Assembly: GCA_003868215.1 (NCBI GenBank)
Contig: QWDQ01000039.1
Location: 62,001-126,000 of the forward strand
Length of the DNA: 64,000 nt
DNA from: Pseudophaeomoniella oleicola
Taxonomy: Eukaryota > Ascomycota > Eurotiomycetes > Phaeomoniellales > Phaeomoniellaceae
Reading direction: 5' to 3'
Part shown: positions 10,282 through 24,136 of the stretch, piece by piece
Position numbering within the stretch: position 1 is the first letter of the stretch
Layout of the letters: the number at the start of each line of letters is the position of its first letter
The notes under the pieces: model-generated
What the model saw: the letters and a program-made list of their open reading frames with translations, nothing else
Told to the model about the DNA's origin: nothing
The model's database searches: none
Made by a program: the position numbers and the translations under genes

Positions 10282-13200
10282 GTTTAATGTCGGTACGACG
10301 CAGAGAGTAGGAGTCGCTAAGAAGTATAGAAGAGCGAATACATGTAAGCCTCAAATAGAAGGACGGCCAACCTGCGGAATGCTTGCTGATGTATCCGACG
10401 TCGGAATCCTCGTTCGTAGTGATGAGTTTGAAAAAAAAAGGCCTGCTGGCAGTGGGTGCGTCATGTGGGGTGATTGAAAGGATCGGCGGGGTCGCGACGC
10501 CGATGGCACATGTCAACCCAACATACAACTGAAGCAGATCCTTGGATAGAAAGTGAAGATAATGGCTTCCTCAATCTGAGCATTGCTTGATGTAGTTATA
10601 ACTTGAAAAGCTACGACATGTATAGCTTGCCGGCTTTATGAAGCCGCACAGGGCCTTGCACACTTTCTGGTCGCTAGACCCAGCCGATGGACACATTCCC
10701 GTCAATATATAGAAAGGAGACCAGAAAATGCCTCCTTGAACATAGACTCATAGGACTTTGAACAGAAGGAGTTTGACAACTTCTGGCTATGACGTATACT
10801 CGGACTCGTCTAGCTTGCACGACGGCCAGGTTCAGACATAATATAGTGGTCAGTGGTCGCTCCAGAACGCGAAGATCATACAGATGCTGTTAGCAGGAGC
10901 TGCGGCCATCTATGAGTTTCGTGCATTATGCCCCTATGTTATAGGTAGAATCTTGGAGGGTAGAACGTATGCTCTTCTATGACCCCCGTAAAGGTTTCGC
11001 CGGATGACTGTATCTCGAGGACGTTGCTTCTATCAGCGACCGAGACCAGGTCTGCACGCTCGTCAGGGCCAGTTAACTTGTCCTTCTCTGCAGCCCGATG
11101 GCGTCTCCTTGAACACTTGCCAGATATCAGCACTTGTTCTTTGCCCGAGAGAGATCGTGAGTCACGGCGATGGTCTTGCAAGATCCCATTAGATCCTTGG
11201 TCTCTCTGTGTCGTCTGTATCTCCTGAGAGGCGACGCCATGTCCGCGGTACTCACCTCCCTATCAGTATAGACAGTGAGTACTTCGTTGGCGTCGAGGCG
11301 TACCATAATGCCGATTCCGACCGCTCTTATGCCTTTGGCTACGAGGTTGCGGCGAATGCGGCCATGTCCTACTCCTCTACAATGGGAGATACCAGTGAAT
11401 CACTTACCGGCAGGATGCGAAATTGCGCATTGTCCACTGAATTCTACTGGACGAAGTGGCATTAAGAGATCTTTCGATGACACGATGGGCTCTTGTCTTG
11501 CTGATCGACCAACATGCAACGTCTACTCACAGACCATTGTTAGCCTTCTCAGTCTTGGCAAGTTGATACGACGGTCTTACTGGCAGTCGGCTTTTGCGCT
11601 TCATTCTTAAAAAGATGAGCTATTAGAGCATCGTTCGACTCTGGAGGCAAACGTTCGAGTACGTCCGAGCTTTGCCGAGAAAGAGTAATGTGGATGCTGA
11701 GGAGGATGTGTCGACTCCTTGTAAAGCACTTCATCCCCCATCTGCTCTAATGCAAAGATGTTGTTGTGAGCTGAGCACTTTGGTATGACCATACTGTAGG
11801 GATTTTTGCGCCATCCAATAGAGATAGACGATTCCTGATTTCATGCACTAATTATCGTTGTAGAATGTGAACTCCATCTCGCTTGTGTCTTTGCATGACG
11901 ATCAATCGCTTCACTCAACCGTAGTACCAAACCGCCGGTATCCAAGTGGGCTTTCATTCCATGCATCACATGGACGTACCAAGTGACAAGCAAGGGCGGC
12001 CGTCCATCTTACCGTAGTATCGTGAGTATGGAGCACAGTGGGCCATATCTTCTAGTCCAATACTTCCGGAAGTCGAACAATTTGGTTCCGCCGGAGCCCC
12101 ATTTCCCCTTACTTCCCCGTCTATTGTTTGTGTACCCAGGCAGATGGTAATTGGTGAACCGGACATTTGGAAAGAAACGGTTCTCGGCAGGCGATTTGTC
12201 GACCGCTGGCTCCGTTACAGTACTGTTAGTTCACGTATCAACAGCCGAGATTGTTGGTTGTAAGGAAAGGAGGCAGAGGGAGTGAGGCGAATCATGTGGC
12301 TAGCAAGAAGTGACGAAATTTTGAGAGAGGGGTTTCGATGTGGTCAGTGTAACACAATACGTGCGCAGAGGTGCCACGATGCGGGTTTGCCTCCTTGACG
12401 CAATAACGTTATCACGAAGATAAAAAGCACTGAAACGTCCCAAACGAAGCATGTGTCAAATTGGCATTTGCCTATCCTGGGACGATGAGGTCGATTATTT
12501 TTGCCCATGAAAATCCGTGATTTGGTAGCCTGAATTGTAAATTGCCCATCTGTCGTAGTTTGATGTGATGTGTAACACTACTCTCTCCATAGGATGCTCC
12601 TGCTGCAGGAAAACCAAGAAGGTCGAAGAGGAGGGTTGCAGCTCATCTGGATGCACCACAGGTCCGAAAACAGAAATGTACCTCATCAATGGGTACTAAG
12701 TTATGTGGACGAGTGGATTGACCTCGACATTTCCCAGCAGATTGTAAAGTCGACCTGCCCGTAAAGACCAAGGCGCCGATCTCTAGAAGAAAAAGAACTT
12801 TAAGCGAGAAGAAGCAAGAGGCTTGTCTCTACTTTACTGCAGCCGTACGAAGGAAAGGCGGTATGGTACACGCTATCAGGGTAGTCGTATTCGCGGGTGG
12901 ATTGGACCAACTGTCCCAAAGGTTTGGAATGATCCATTTCGCCTGGAAAGTGGACCGTTGCCGTTATTGTTACAGAACAACTGCTGCTCTGTAAACAGAT
13001 AGGCATGAGATAGGTAGCCGGCGTCTATCGTACGTGTCTTTCTGATGACATTGCTGGACGTCTGAATCAGCAATGTGAATACGATCATACGGTTGGCATA
13101 CCATAATGGCCATGATGACCATAAAGGATCTTTCTCTTCGTAGATGCCGACGGGAACCAGTCAATTGTAATTACTAGAAAGTTGAGTGAAGATAAGGGAT

Positions 13201-14612
13201 CTGTATCCGAGCTATCGTGTCCCAGTAACTAGAAGAGGGAATCCTTGGAAACACGGGCAGTAACTTACAGTAGATGAGTAGATTTGCAGTTGGGGCAAGG
13301 TTCATGATGCTGAGGACGATGTGATTAGATACCTGCCATCGGGTGTAAAGAGGCACTGTGGTAGGTCATATTTGCTGAGGTGATCTCGGATATGATGTAT
13401 CTCGTCGGGTCTGTTGCAGAGGCAACAATACATTATAATACGTAACCTTAGTTTCGAGGTTATCATCTACCGTACTACGTAGCAGTAATAATGCTCACAC
13501 GCTAGATAATAACAATGATGGGAATAGCTTGGTTCTCTGGCATAATAGTCCTGCATCTAATGCATTTACTTTACTTAAAGAAGGCTGGTCACCTCGTGGC
13601 AGTTAGGTGCCGGACATTGATGGTCCATTGACTTACCCAAGTTACCTCCTTTAATTGTATCTGTAATGGTATCATGGATACCACAATGTACGGTAAGTTG
13701 CTGTAATTCGTGGAAAGATGTCGAAGGCAACCACCCGCTGGTACAGAACAGCGTATTGCAATCATGCACCTGCCGGGTAGGTGAGTCCTTCAATGTCAAG
13801 ACAAGACAATCATAGCTTGAAGTAAGAGAAATGATAGTAAAAACAATTCATGCCAACATCCCATCGGACCATAGGTATGGATGTGGTTGCTAGGTACTAA
13901 TATTATCTTCAGTATTATGAAGTCAATCGACGTGCATGGAGGTAAATAAAAGAAACGATGTTTAATATGTGATAAGGATACAGTATCCCGCTGCTGCTGT
14001 AATATACATACATACCTACCTACGTACTACGTAGTATATCCTAATCACCCCGAACTTCTGGACATGGTTCAAGACTTCCCTGTTCACTTCTTGGTCGGAA
14101 AAAGTCAATTCATCGTCCTTTTCTAATTACAGCGAGGTAAACAAGGCTCAACCATCCATTGTCCCAACCTTGTTGAGATGATTGATTTGTTCATTGGACA
14201 GTGGATGTTCGGTCGACTCTGAATCAACTGATCAGTCAGTGATCTCTGTGCGAAGATCGTTGTCGAAAGACACCCTCCTTCAGACTTGACTTTTCACTAC
14301 ACGCTCGTCGTACCACCGCACCAACTCTCCACCCGGCCTAGACTTTGCTACCCAATCGCTGATCCCTAAAGATCTTGCAGCGCATATCGCACGCCATAGT
14401 AATTCCGACAGAGTGTCACTGCCACAGTCAAATTGATTCGCCGCCTGCGTCTCGAACATATTCGCCTTGCGCCGTCACTTACCCATCTGGCCGCTTGCTC
14501 CTTCTGCAATTACCGGGTTTTCTGGATAGCGTTACGACTACATGAGGACATGACTCTACAAATGATGCGCTCGGCGTTGAACTGACCGTTAGTAACCTTC
14601 AGTGGCACAATC
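10282..14612. other. Gene-poor 4.3-kb region
   Basis: No confident gene, RNA or transposon. All frames on both strands are broken at short intervals. A few frame fragments with splice-like signals occur on the minus strand (10939-11470, 11966-12166), but joining them needs introns of about 32 bp, below the size of every other intron in the window. The last part (from about 14200) is probably the promoter and 5' UTR of the LTE1-like gene. Base composition is not strongly AT-biased, so obvious RIP decay is not supported by eye. Confidence 0.5.
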
Positions 14613-17600
14613 ATGCGACACGGACTTGCTAGCGGAACGACAGCATTCGAGCGAGAGCAAACTCCAACCACAGTATATGGTCAATAGCGTACCCTGCAAG
14701 GGGCCGCGAAAGAGTGTCACCAAGTGTTGACGCAGGTTGCGCCGACACGTCCATTGGTCATGCGACTTATGGAGACGTCGGCCTCAATGGTGACAATCGA
14801 CCCAGACGTCGCAAAAGAAATACTGGGCATAGAGAAGGAAGTTATCACGCGCGCATCAAGCAGTTCGGGGGATACGGCAGGGCATCAGCTCAAGCAGGAT
14901 GCACCGAAAGTAAGTGGGAGTCTACCACACAAGAAAACCGGTCGACAACGCGATCACGCGACCAGACCGCAGAATAAGATTACTGGGAGAGTGAGGAACA
15001 ATTCCCTCAGGCATGTCAAAAACAGCACAGAGGTTTTGCGACAACGTCCGATTAGAGGAAAGCAGCATGAGACATCTTCTGAAAGTGGCTCGGGTGTACG
15101 TGAAGGCCGTCAATTTACCGTTGGTAACGTGGGTAACAATGGTATCATTTACCTGAGGTGAGTTATATCCATACTGGCTGTACGACAGGACATATCTGAT
15201 GCCAAGCTTCACAGGCCAATCGCGCACCCGTCAGCTTCAAAACCTCAACCTGCTGTATCAGTAACAAAGCAGTCAGGGCGAGTTCAAAACCATGCGCCTA
15301 TCTCAGCAGTCAGGGACAGTGTCTGGTCAGGCTCTCAATTATCGAGATCGCTCGAGAAGCCGCTACCCCCGACCAGCTATCAGCCTAACTTGCCTTCGAC
15401 GTCTCCAGCGCATGCGAGGTCAAGATCCTATTCCACTTTGGACGATCAGAAGTCCTCTGAGAGCAAAGAAGGCGTCTTGAAGATTGTTATTGATCGATCA
15501 AGAGTGCAGAAGCGTAAAACCGCGGAACTACCAATGCTGGAGATACCCATTCCAACGTACAGGCTGGGAAGCCCGCGGTTCAGCGCCTCTGGCAGACCTA
15601 TCCTCCGGAGTTCCGTATATACGCGCACCTCTGTTTCAGAAAACCGTGCCTCGTCTGTGATCCGCCCAGACTTTGACACATTGTTTCCTTCACCTCCTCA
15701 GCTGGAATTCCCTAGACGACAGGATGAGTATTTCCTCCACCCTGATCGACGAATATCGTATGCCTATAGCGGAGTGACAAGAAGCTCTGCTGCCCTCCCG
15801 TCGCCCGGAAAGTATAGTGTCAAGGAACCAATCGAACCGGAAGTCTACGACACGCTTGTAACATGTATGGATGACCCATCTGTTGTTCGCTTCTCACCCA
15901 AGACAGGTGAAATCACCGCTGCGACCCCAGCACGAATCATAGCGCAAATCTCATCCGAGTCTTTCATGGACTATGATTTGGTGTCCGATTTCTTCTTGAC
16001 ATTTCGCTCGTATTTGTCGTGCGAAAGTGTCCTCAACCTGCTTCTCGCCAGGTTGAAATGGGCTATCAATCGTCCACAAGACGATGGACGCATCATCCGG
16101 ATTCGAACATTTGCAGCTCTTCGTCATTGGATACTGAATTACTTTCTTGATGATTTTGTTGACAATCATGGCATTAGACTGCAGTTCTGCGATCAAATCA
16201 ATACCATGTATCAGGAAGTAAAAGCTAGGCAGGATGGGGGAAGGAGCGATTTGAAAATACTGCTTGACCTGAAACGATGCTGGAACGGTAGATGCTCAAT
16301 GGTTTGGGAATCGGAGGATTTCAGTGCAGACCGATCCCCTGAGTTAGATATCCTTCCCGGAGGCACAGAAGAGGATGTGGACCCACTACTAAATCTTCAG
16401 CATGTTCGACTTGACAGAAATTCTGGTGTAGGTGTCGAAATACAGGATCACGGAGCTGTCGAGGGGACAACATGGTTTGACATCACGGATGTTGAGGGTC
16501 CCGGTCCGCATGCCAGGCAATTATCCGAAGTATCTGCAAACGATATTCCCATTTCTCCAAGCAGCGAATACAGCGTGCAACCGATATCGTGCTCTTTCCC
16601 ACGAGCCCTGAAAAGAACACCACCTCCATCAAGAGAGAGAGGCCCGCACCCGGTGCCGTTAGATGCACTCAAAATCTACTCTCCTGTGGGAGGCCATAGG
16701 CAAATACCGCAACGACCTAACGGTCAGAGTCATAAACGGAGTGGTAGCTTCACAGACTCCATACGTGATGATCGAGGGTCTACCGAGGGCAATATGGTAG
16801 CGATGTTCCGCGGCACTGGCAGCCTCATCCGTGGGCGTCAATTTCCACCAGCAGATGCCATCGTCGACGTTTCAGCTCCTTTATCTCCTAGTGCGCAGAT
16901 TTCGCGCTTTGACCTCAACCAGGTCGATGGAGAGCGGCTGCAAGATGCGACGCTAAAAGTTGGCGGACCTCCCATGAGAACGTTCATGGGATCGATCCGT
17001 CGAGTACTAAGTACCAGGCATGGTACGAGTGGCCAATCACAGAGCGGAACTGCCAGTCTGTCCGAGAGTTCGCCTTCAATACGCGGAAAGACATCGACTC
17101 TACCTCTCAACATCGCTTACCAAAATGATGCCTCAAAGGACCGCAAGGCAACCCCTACTGCTAGGCGATATGCTCGTATAGACTTGTTATGCGCTGAAAT
17201 CCACGAGAGCTACCAGTATGCGCTGTCACAAACGGCCGCTCGTGCATCTTTGTTAGCGGATCAGATCGGTATTGCTTCGGGAAATGAAACAGAGCAACCA
17301 TCTATGATGGGCGATGGAGAAGGAAGTGCAGCTGTTGAAGACACTCCTCGTAGAATGCCAAGCCAACTTACGAGTGGGAGTCGTTCAATTGTAATAGTTG
17401 ACGATACCGGCCATACTATGCCCACTATGTCTGGTGCTCTACTATCGGAGTCGTTTCTCCGTGTCGATCCGAACGAGGGTCTTCCAGAGAAAGACCCACG
17501 CGCCGATAGGATCTCTACTCGTCCATCTGGTCATAGAGCTTCGTCATGCGTACTAGGGATGTCAGAGGCTACGTCTGCCGCATCTCCTTCTGCACATTCC

Positions 17601-19820
17601 AGTCTCTTTCGCTTACGAGACGCCAATTTGCAAGATGAAAAACATGAAAATCGCATGTCTCGTCTCAGAAGGTCGTCCTCTATGGGGGCTAGCAAACGAC
17701 TTGACTCCTTGCAATCGACTTCCACAACGCTACGCAGATATGCTTCATATCAGAGCAGTATTTCGAAGTACAGACCCCCCCCAAGCCTAGACACCACGAT
17801 CTCAGCTTCCAATGATAGCCCTGATCGTCATCCTACCCGTCTTTTGAGACGACGTCCTGGTGGTGATCTCCGCAAATTCCAAAATGTTCATGACCTTGAA
17901 CCAGTTGTACGACCACAATCAGTGGCTTCATTTGATGTGGCAACAGATTCTGTAACAGGTTCAATGCTGCTAATGGCGGCACGTCCTCGAATGGAGACTC
18001 AACAGCCTGCCGAAATTAGCTTAATGCCCACTCAGAAACATGTCTCAATGATGAGGACTCATTCTTCTCAACGCATGCGGCCGTCTTTTGAAGCAGTTGT
18101 TAAAAACTTCGCTGAGATACCGGATGATGAAGACGGAGGTCTCGAAGCGACCTTGATGAAATTGGAGGGGACGTATGAACGCCGCTCACCTGATGCCAAA
18201 AAAGAGCAAGATACGAATGCTACAGCCGAATCTAGTCCTCCCGAAATAGCTCTCATTCCAGACGAGCCAACATCCCAGTCCGCTATCGATGAGCAGCCGT
18301 CACAAGCGCAAGCGACTCAGCAAAGCGTAGCGGCATCTGCTGATGCTCAACTCAGACCCGAAGTCTCACCTCGCAGCCGTTTCAGGGCTTCATTTACACG
18401 GACGGTGTCTCCCATATTCGGCACAACGTCAATGTCTGAATCGACTGAGTCTTATAGCTCCGTACCCCTGCTCGAGCGTGGTCTTCGAGTAGAGTCAGTG
18501 AGCAGCCCTCAAGGTACGATAGCTACAGATGACAGTTTGCCACAGCCGCTCTTCAGTCAAGAACACGGTCACTATAATGAACATCAACCGGAAAGTTCGC
18601 ATCCTTCGATAGAGTTGGTGGAAGAAACGGCAAGCATGAAAAGGATCCCACCGGGCTCCGCTATTCCCGAAAGACAATCTCAGAATCATTCTTTTTTGCT
18701 AGACGACGGTGATAACATTTCAGATCTCTCATCAGAGCTCTCTGTCGACGTCATTGACTATTCAGAAGTACAACCCCGTGCTATGTCGCCTTTTACTGCT
18801 CCCCCAGGTACAGCTTTGTCCGGCTACCAGATACCGCCGCATCCATTGGCTCATCCGCTAACTCCACCGTTCACCGGGACGACGTTAGACCCAATGACTC
18901 TCTCTGGTAGTCCCAAGGTTCATCAGCTACTACCCTTGACACCAGGTCCATCACCGACTATTGACCAGCGGTCAGAAGGGCCGGCTAAGGAGACCGAAGT
19001 CGAACAAACCCCGCAGCCAATACTACCACTGGTTCTACACAACCAAGGCCACATTCCCTTCGTCCTTGCTTATGATAGTGAAACCATAGCCCAACAATTC
19101 ACAATCGTTGAAAAGGCTGCCTTGAGCGAAGTTGATTGGAGCGACTTAGTTGACATGAAATGGGATAACAAGTCGCCAATTGTCCTGAACTGGGTTGAGT
19201 ACCTGCGAGAGAAGGAACACAGAGGAATTGATCTCGTAACAGCACGCTTCAATCTTATGGTCAAATGGGTCGTTTCAGAGATCGTCATGACCAGGGACAC
19301 CCAGGAGCGTGCTCGCACGCTCATGAAGTATATACACATTGCGGCTGCAGCTCGCAGGATCCGCAATTACGCGACGATGCTGCAGATTGTGATCGGCTTG
19401 ACCTCAACCGATTGCACACGTCTGAAGAAGACATGGGAACTGGTACCGGGACCTGACCAACGAGTTCTGAAAGACATGGAGACGCTCATCCAGCCGGTCC
19501 GTAACTTCCATGCTCTGAGAGAGGAAATGGAGTCGACAGACCTTCAAGAAGGGTGCATCCCTTTCATGGGCCTTTACGTGCATGATCTCACGTATAATGC
19601 ACAAAAGCCCGCTCAGATTGCAAGCACTCGATACGGCGAACCCTTGGTTAACTTTGAGCGCTACCGAACCGCTGCAAGTATTGTCAAGAATCTTCTTCGT
19701 CTCATTGATTTGAGCAGCAAATATAACTACCGTCCTGTGGAAGGTGCCATTCAGAAGTGCCTTTGGATGGCGGCCCTCCCTGATCACAAGATACAGGCTC
19801 TCAGCCAATCTCTCGAGTGA
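14613..19820 (+). CDS. LTE1: Lte1-type guanine nucleotide exchange factor (RasGEF_N + RasGEF)
   Basis: Large GEF-like protein of about 1695 residues. RasGEF_N module at residues ~375-490 (VRFSPKTGEITAATPARIIA, then a Leu/Phe-rich helical stretch ending ALRHWILNYFLDDFV). Catalytic RasGEF (CDC25-like) domain at the extreme C-terminus (~1440-1695), with NWVEYLREKEHRGIDLVTAR, RNYATMLQIVIGL and PFMGLYVHDLTY. The ~950 residues between are Ser/Pro-rich and probably regulatory. Yeast Lte1 promotes mitotic exit through the Tem1 GTPase pathway. Exons 14613-14672, 14736-15157 and 15215-19820; the second intron (GTGAGT...CACAG) is secure and joins NVGNNGIIYLR to PIAHPSAS. The first exon is phase-compatible but less certain; the ATG at 14760 is an alternative start. 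Confidence 0.87.
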
Positions 19821-21826
19821 GAGACAAAGAACCTGCAGACTCAACACACTATCATTCAAAGCGATTTCCTACCGATTTGAAATTTTTCTTAGGATTCGAT
19901 CATTCACGTTTCAGCAACGGCGCCTTTCTGGGATAGGAAATTTCACAAGCAAGCAATCAACGCAACGTACATTTATACCCTTTTTTTATATTACAGTTTT
20001 ATTATATCCCGTTCACATCATGTACGATGTATTCTCACGACACGACGATTACGACTCTCTATCTCATTTTGGAATGCTGAAAATCTTTGGTTTGGCAACT
20101 TGTGTTTTCTTGCGTTTGTTCCATTTGGTCTTCTGGACATAGATACGATATCCATGCTAGCAAGTAGCACCGGTAATGTTTCTTGATTTTGGGTTTCATT
20201 GGCAACTGAGTTAGTGGAAGGGGAGCGACTGGGACAATAGGAGGCAATTGGGACAATAGGAGGCAATTGGGAAACAAGAGGAGACCATGGTCCATATGTT
20301 CAGGTTATACGCCTACCTCGGTGGGCAATTAAGTTCATTTCGGCTGCATTGGACAAGGACCATAATATTCTCGGACTTGTATCGAAGGTAATATCATTGG
20401 AGGAAGTGAGTTTGAGGGAATGGATAGCTGCGTCGTCCTGCGTACGCTCGCTACCTGTCAGGTAGAGTTGGTAGTTCAACATATGATAATATCGGTAGCA
20501 GAAGCCACCAACCATTTGACATATCTATTTCTTCTGTTGTAAGTATGCAAGTGCATGACAACCTTTTCGCTGAGTTTCCTTCTTATCAATTAGTCATCTG
20601 TACCGTGAGTAAGTGAGTGAGTGAGTGTGCATTATTTCTGGTAAGTTAGTGAGTGTATCTATTCCCTACTTGAATCGGTGGGGGTTTTCTTTTTCCCGGA
20701 GAATTCGCGACGACGACGAATGAAACCATGAATGACAGAAACCTCCATCATAGCACGACGACCCTTGGCGATGCCACAAAATCAGACTTTTCAGAAAGAC
20801 TTGGAGGAAACTGATAACGATATGGGACTTTTGCAAAGGACTTGCTGTTGTCTGTTTCTTCATCTTCGGAAGTGCCTGAGATGATGGCCTACCGACCCGG
20901 CGCTTAGATACAACGAGGCAGACAGACAGCGAAGAGATCATCATGATTTTCTCTTGAGACATCTACACCACTACTGACGCATAACCTATGGACCTATGAG
21001 AAAGAGCCCTAGAGGAGAGAGGCCCAGACCACAATGGTAATGTAAGATGAATATCTCCTAGGTGGTCAGTAAGGTACCTAATGTAATTAGCGACGACTGA
21101 CGATGTCTGTCTGCCCGGTCACACCCCGTCGACCTCCCTCCACAGCCTCCTTCTTGCATGAACAGGACTCAGATTTTGCGACTGTTGATGCCTTGGTAGA
21201 TGCATCTATTACGTACATACCTGGAATGGAACTCATTTGGCTAGCCAGTGCAGACCGACCTACCTGCGCCTCGGTCGAGTGACTGTGACCTTCTGATTCA
21301 AGTATTGATTTGAAATTAGTGAATCTGGTAATGTTAGGAACCTCCCTGGTAGGTGTGGAAAACTGCCTTGTCTTGCCGTGCCTTCCACGTATTCGTAGTT
21401 GAGACAGAAGGCAGATACAGGGTGCCCTTGTCGTTTTTTGACAGTCGAGAAGATGGCATTGCTACTAGAGGTGATATCTCAGGTATGAACTTTCGTTTAT
21501 TATTTCTCAAGTGAAGTGAAATGTTTGTTGAGCTTCACCACTTCACCATACAGCGCGTGGATCTCTTTTCATATTTCTCACTTTGGCCACCTACCTAGGT
21601 AGTGTTGCCTGGGAGTTCCAGATATAAATCTGCGACTGATTCCTCTTCCACATTCCCTTCTTTCCTATCTTCATCTTTCACTTTTCCACTCCCATTGTCC
21701 TCCCTTTCTGCCTTCGTCTGCTAAATCTTGTGACCCCTCATTCTCCTGCTTCCCATATTCGTCTTCGTCTTCGTCCTCTTCTGACTCTCACCACAACTGT
21801 ACCAGACATTCAGCAAGCCAGTCGCG
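19821..21826. other. Intergenic region with a short tandem repeat
   Basis: 2-kb spacer between the LTE1-like gene and the dynamin-like gene. It holds a 19-bp direct repeat (GGGACAATAGGAGGCAATT) in just over two copies at 20231-20270, GAGT repeats near 20612-20626, a perfect TACCTAGGTA at 21592-21601, and a pyrimidine-rich tract (about 21640-21790) just before the next start codon, typical of fungal core promoters. No gene seen. Confidence 0.6.
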
Positions 21827-24136
21827 ATGACCGGCACCAAGAAGCGCAGCGCTAGCGGTCTCGCTGATCCTCACCTCCTGGATAAGATTGATAAGTTGTT
21901 CGCTTGCAATGTCGGTGAATATGTCGCTCTTCCTCAACTCGTGGTCGTGGGTGATCAGTCCAGTGGCAAGGTGAGATATTGTCCAAGAGCCTCAAGATAT
22001 TGAAGAGACTGACTTTTTCCAGAGCTCCGTGCTCGAAGGCCTGACCGACCTTCCCTTCCCACGGGATAGTGGTCTCTGTACACGATTCGCTACGCAAATC
22101 AGCTTTCGTCGCAGCCCTACAAAGATGATCAATGTTTCTGTCATTCCTGGTTCAAGCTCGACGAAAGAGCATACCGAGGCTCTCCAAAAGGTTTCACAAA
22201 CCACCGTGGATCACATTGACGCACAGTCTTTCGTGAAAATTATGAAGAATGTAAGTCGACCATCAGATTCGGCACCTACTATCTGACTTTTCCGTTGTTA
22301 GGTTCAGGTTGCTATGGGCGTTAGCACGACAGATGGGACTCTTCCCGTCAGAACATTCACCGATGACGTCCTACGCCTTGAGATATGTGGACCTGAAGAA
22401 GAGCATCTGACAGTTATTGATGTACCAGGCATCTTCAGAGCGCTGACAAAAGGCGTGACCACTGTACAGGATCGCACAATGGTCAAAAGCATGGTCGAAG
22501 GGTACATGTCGAACCCAAGATCTCTGATGCTTGCTGTCGTCCCTGCTGGTGATATTGCTACGCAAGAGATTTTGGATCTTGCTAATACGTTTGATCCTCG
22601 TGGGAGCCGCACTCTGGGCATCTTCACCAAGCCAGATCTCGTGGATAAGGGATCTGCTCAGAACATGATTGACATCATACACGGCAAGAAGCACCAGCTT
22701 GCTCTTGGCTGGCATGTGGTACGGAATCCCGGCCAAGGTGATATTGACAATCCGGACCCAGCCAAAGACCGTCATGCGAAGGAGAATGAGTTCTTCAATA
22801 CGGAGAAGCCTTGGAATGTAGTGGAAAAGAACAAGGCCGGGGTCGCAACACTACGTGCAAGACTGCAAAATGTTCTGGCCGGTCATATTAGGCGCGAGTT
22901 CCCGAAGGTACGCAACATCATTCCAGTTCAGACGAATACTTACGGAGAGCTATCTAGGTCAAGTTGGAAATCAGCAAGCGTCTGCTGGAATGCAAAAAGG
23001 AGCTGGCAGGTCTTGGGCCCCAACGTGAAACAACAAGTGATCAGAGCAAGTATCTGCTCGAAATGTCAATGGATTTTCAACACCTGGCAGACTTGGCGAC
23101 CGATGCGCGGTATGGAGGCGTCGAGATCTTCGAACAATCCCCGGAGCTTCGACTAGCCACACTGGTGGTTTCGCGTAATGAACAATTTGCCGACCTTGTT
23201 GCCAACTGTGGACAGACATTTCAATTCGACAAGGCTGAAGAAACCACTGAGATACCTCTTCCAGCAGAAAGCAATACGACGAACAAGGAGATAATCGGCC
23301 ACCGGAAAAGTCAACAAGAAGTTCGTAAATTTGAAGACGTTGTTGACATCACCGACATGACTTTGTCCCAAACCACTGTTGAGGAACCAGATCATGGCAT
23401 CCTTCCTTGGCTGAAACAAGTCTTCAAGACTTCTCGTGGTTTCGAACTTGGCACCTTCGACGCATCACTTCTTGCAGTCACCATGAGAAAACAATCTGTG
23501 AAGTGGGACGCTATAGCTAAAGGCTATATCGCAGACGTCGCAACCCTTGTTCACAAGTTCATTAGAGGGCTGTTGGAACACGTGTGCAACGACGACCGCG
23601 TGAGAGAGAGTATGATGTCGCTCTTAAACGATCGACTCATGGATGCATACCAAAAGGCATTTGACCAGGTACAATTCATCCTTGAGGTTGAAAGGGGAGG
23701 CACGCCCGTGACGCTCAACCACTACTTCAACGACAACTTAGAAAAGGCCCGCCAAAAGAGAGTTCAAACCACGGCCAATAAAGCTGCATTCAATCTCGTC
23801 GGTAGCCGCCCAGTTGTTGCTCTTGATGACATTGTCAAATGCCATCCCATGAGTAACGCTGATCACGTCGTTCGTGACGTGCACGACATCCTCCAAAGCT
23901 ACTACAAAGTTGCTCGTAAACGCTTTGTCGATAACGTCTGCATGCAAGCCGCGGCTCATCACCTCGTGACTGGTCCTGATACTCCTCTGAAGCTGCTTTC
24001 ACCCCGCTTCGTTGCATCGATGACCGAAGACCAGCTTGAGGATGTCGCCGGTGAAGAACGAATGCAAAAGAGCCGGCGAGCAAGCTTGAAGAAGGAAATT
24101 GCGGATTTGGAAATGGGCAGGAAGATTCTTGTCTGA
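21827..24136 (+). CDS. Dynamin-superfamily GTPase (Mx-like)
   Basis: Dynamin-family large GTPase of 718 residues in four exons (21827-21970, 22023-22250, 22302-22907, 22958-24136), each intron 50-52 bp and in phase 0. The third intron begins GTACGC inside FPK|VKLEISKR and resolves an apparent frameshift. GTPase motifs: P-loop GDQSSGKSSVLEGL near residues 41-54, switch region PFPRDSGLCTRF, DVPG near 164, TKPD near 232. The rest is the helical middle/stalk and GED-type region ending ASLKKEIADLEMGRKIL. No PH domain, TM segment or Pro-rich tail is evident, so it resembles the Mx-like soluble dynamins that are multicopy in Pezizomycotina rather than Vps1 or Dnm1. The acceptor of intron 2 could be 22301 or 22307. 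Cellular role unknown. Confidence 0.9.

Noticed and set aside
10939-11470. Possible minus-strand multi-exon gene (frame ending at 10939, with GTGAGT and GTAAGT donors near 11255 and 11414)
   Set aside because: The joins require introns of about 32-33 bp (up to about 39 with another acceptor), smaller than any other intron in the window (47 bp and up), and the resulting protein resembles nothing I know.
12600-12710. Cys-rich plus-strand fragment (GCSCCRKTKK) after an intron-like CCATAG, suggestive of a metallothionein
   Set aside because: No start exon could be linked, the fragment is about 35 codons, and the Cys spacing is not a metallothionein pattern.
22900-22964. Apparent frameshift in the dynamin gene
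   Set aside because: A 50-bp GTACGC...ATCTAG intron restores frame and family sequence, so the gene is intact.
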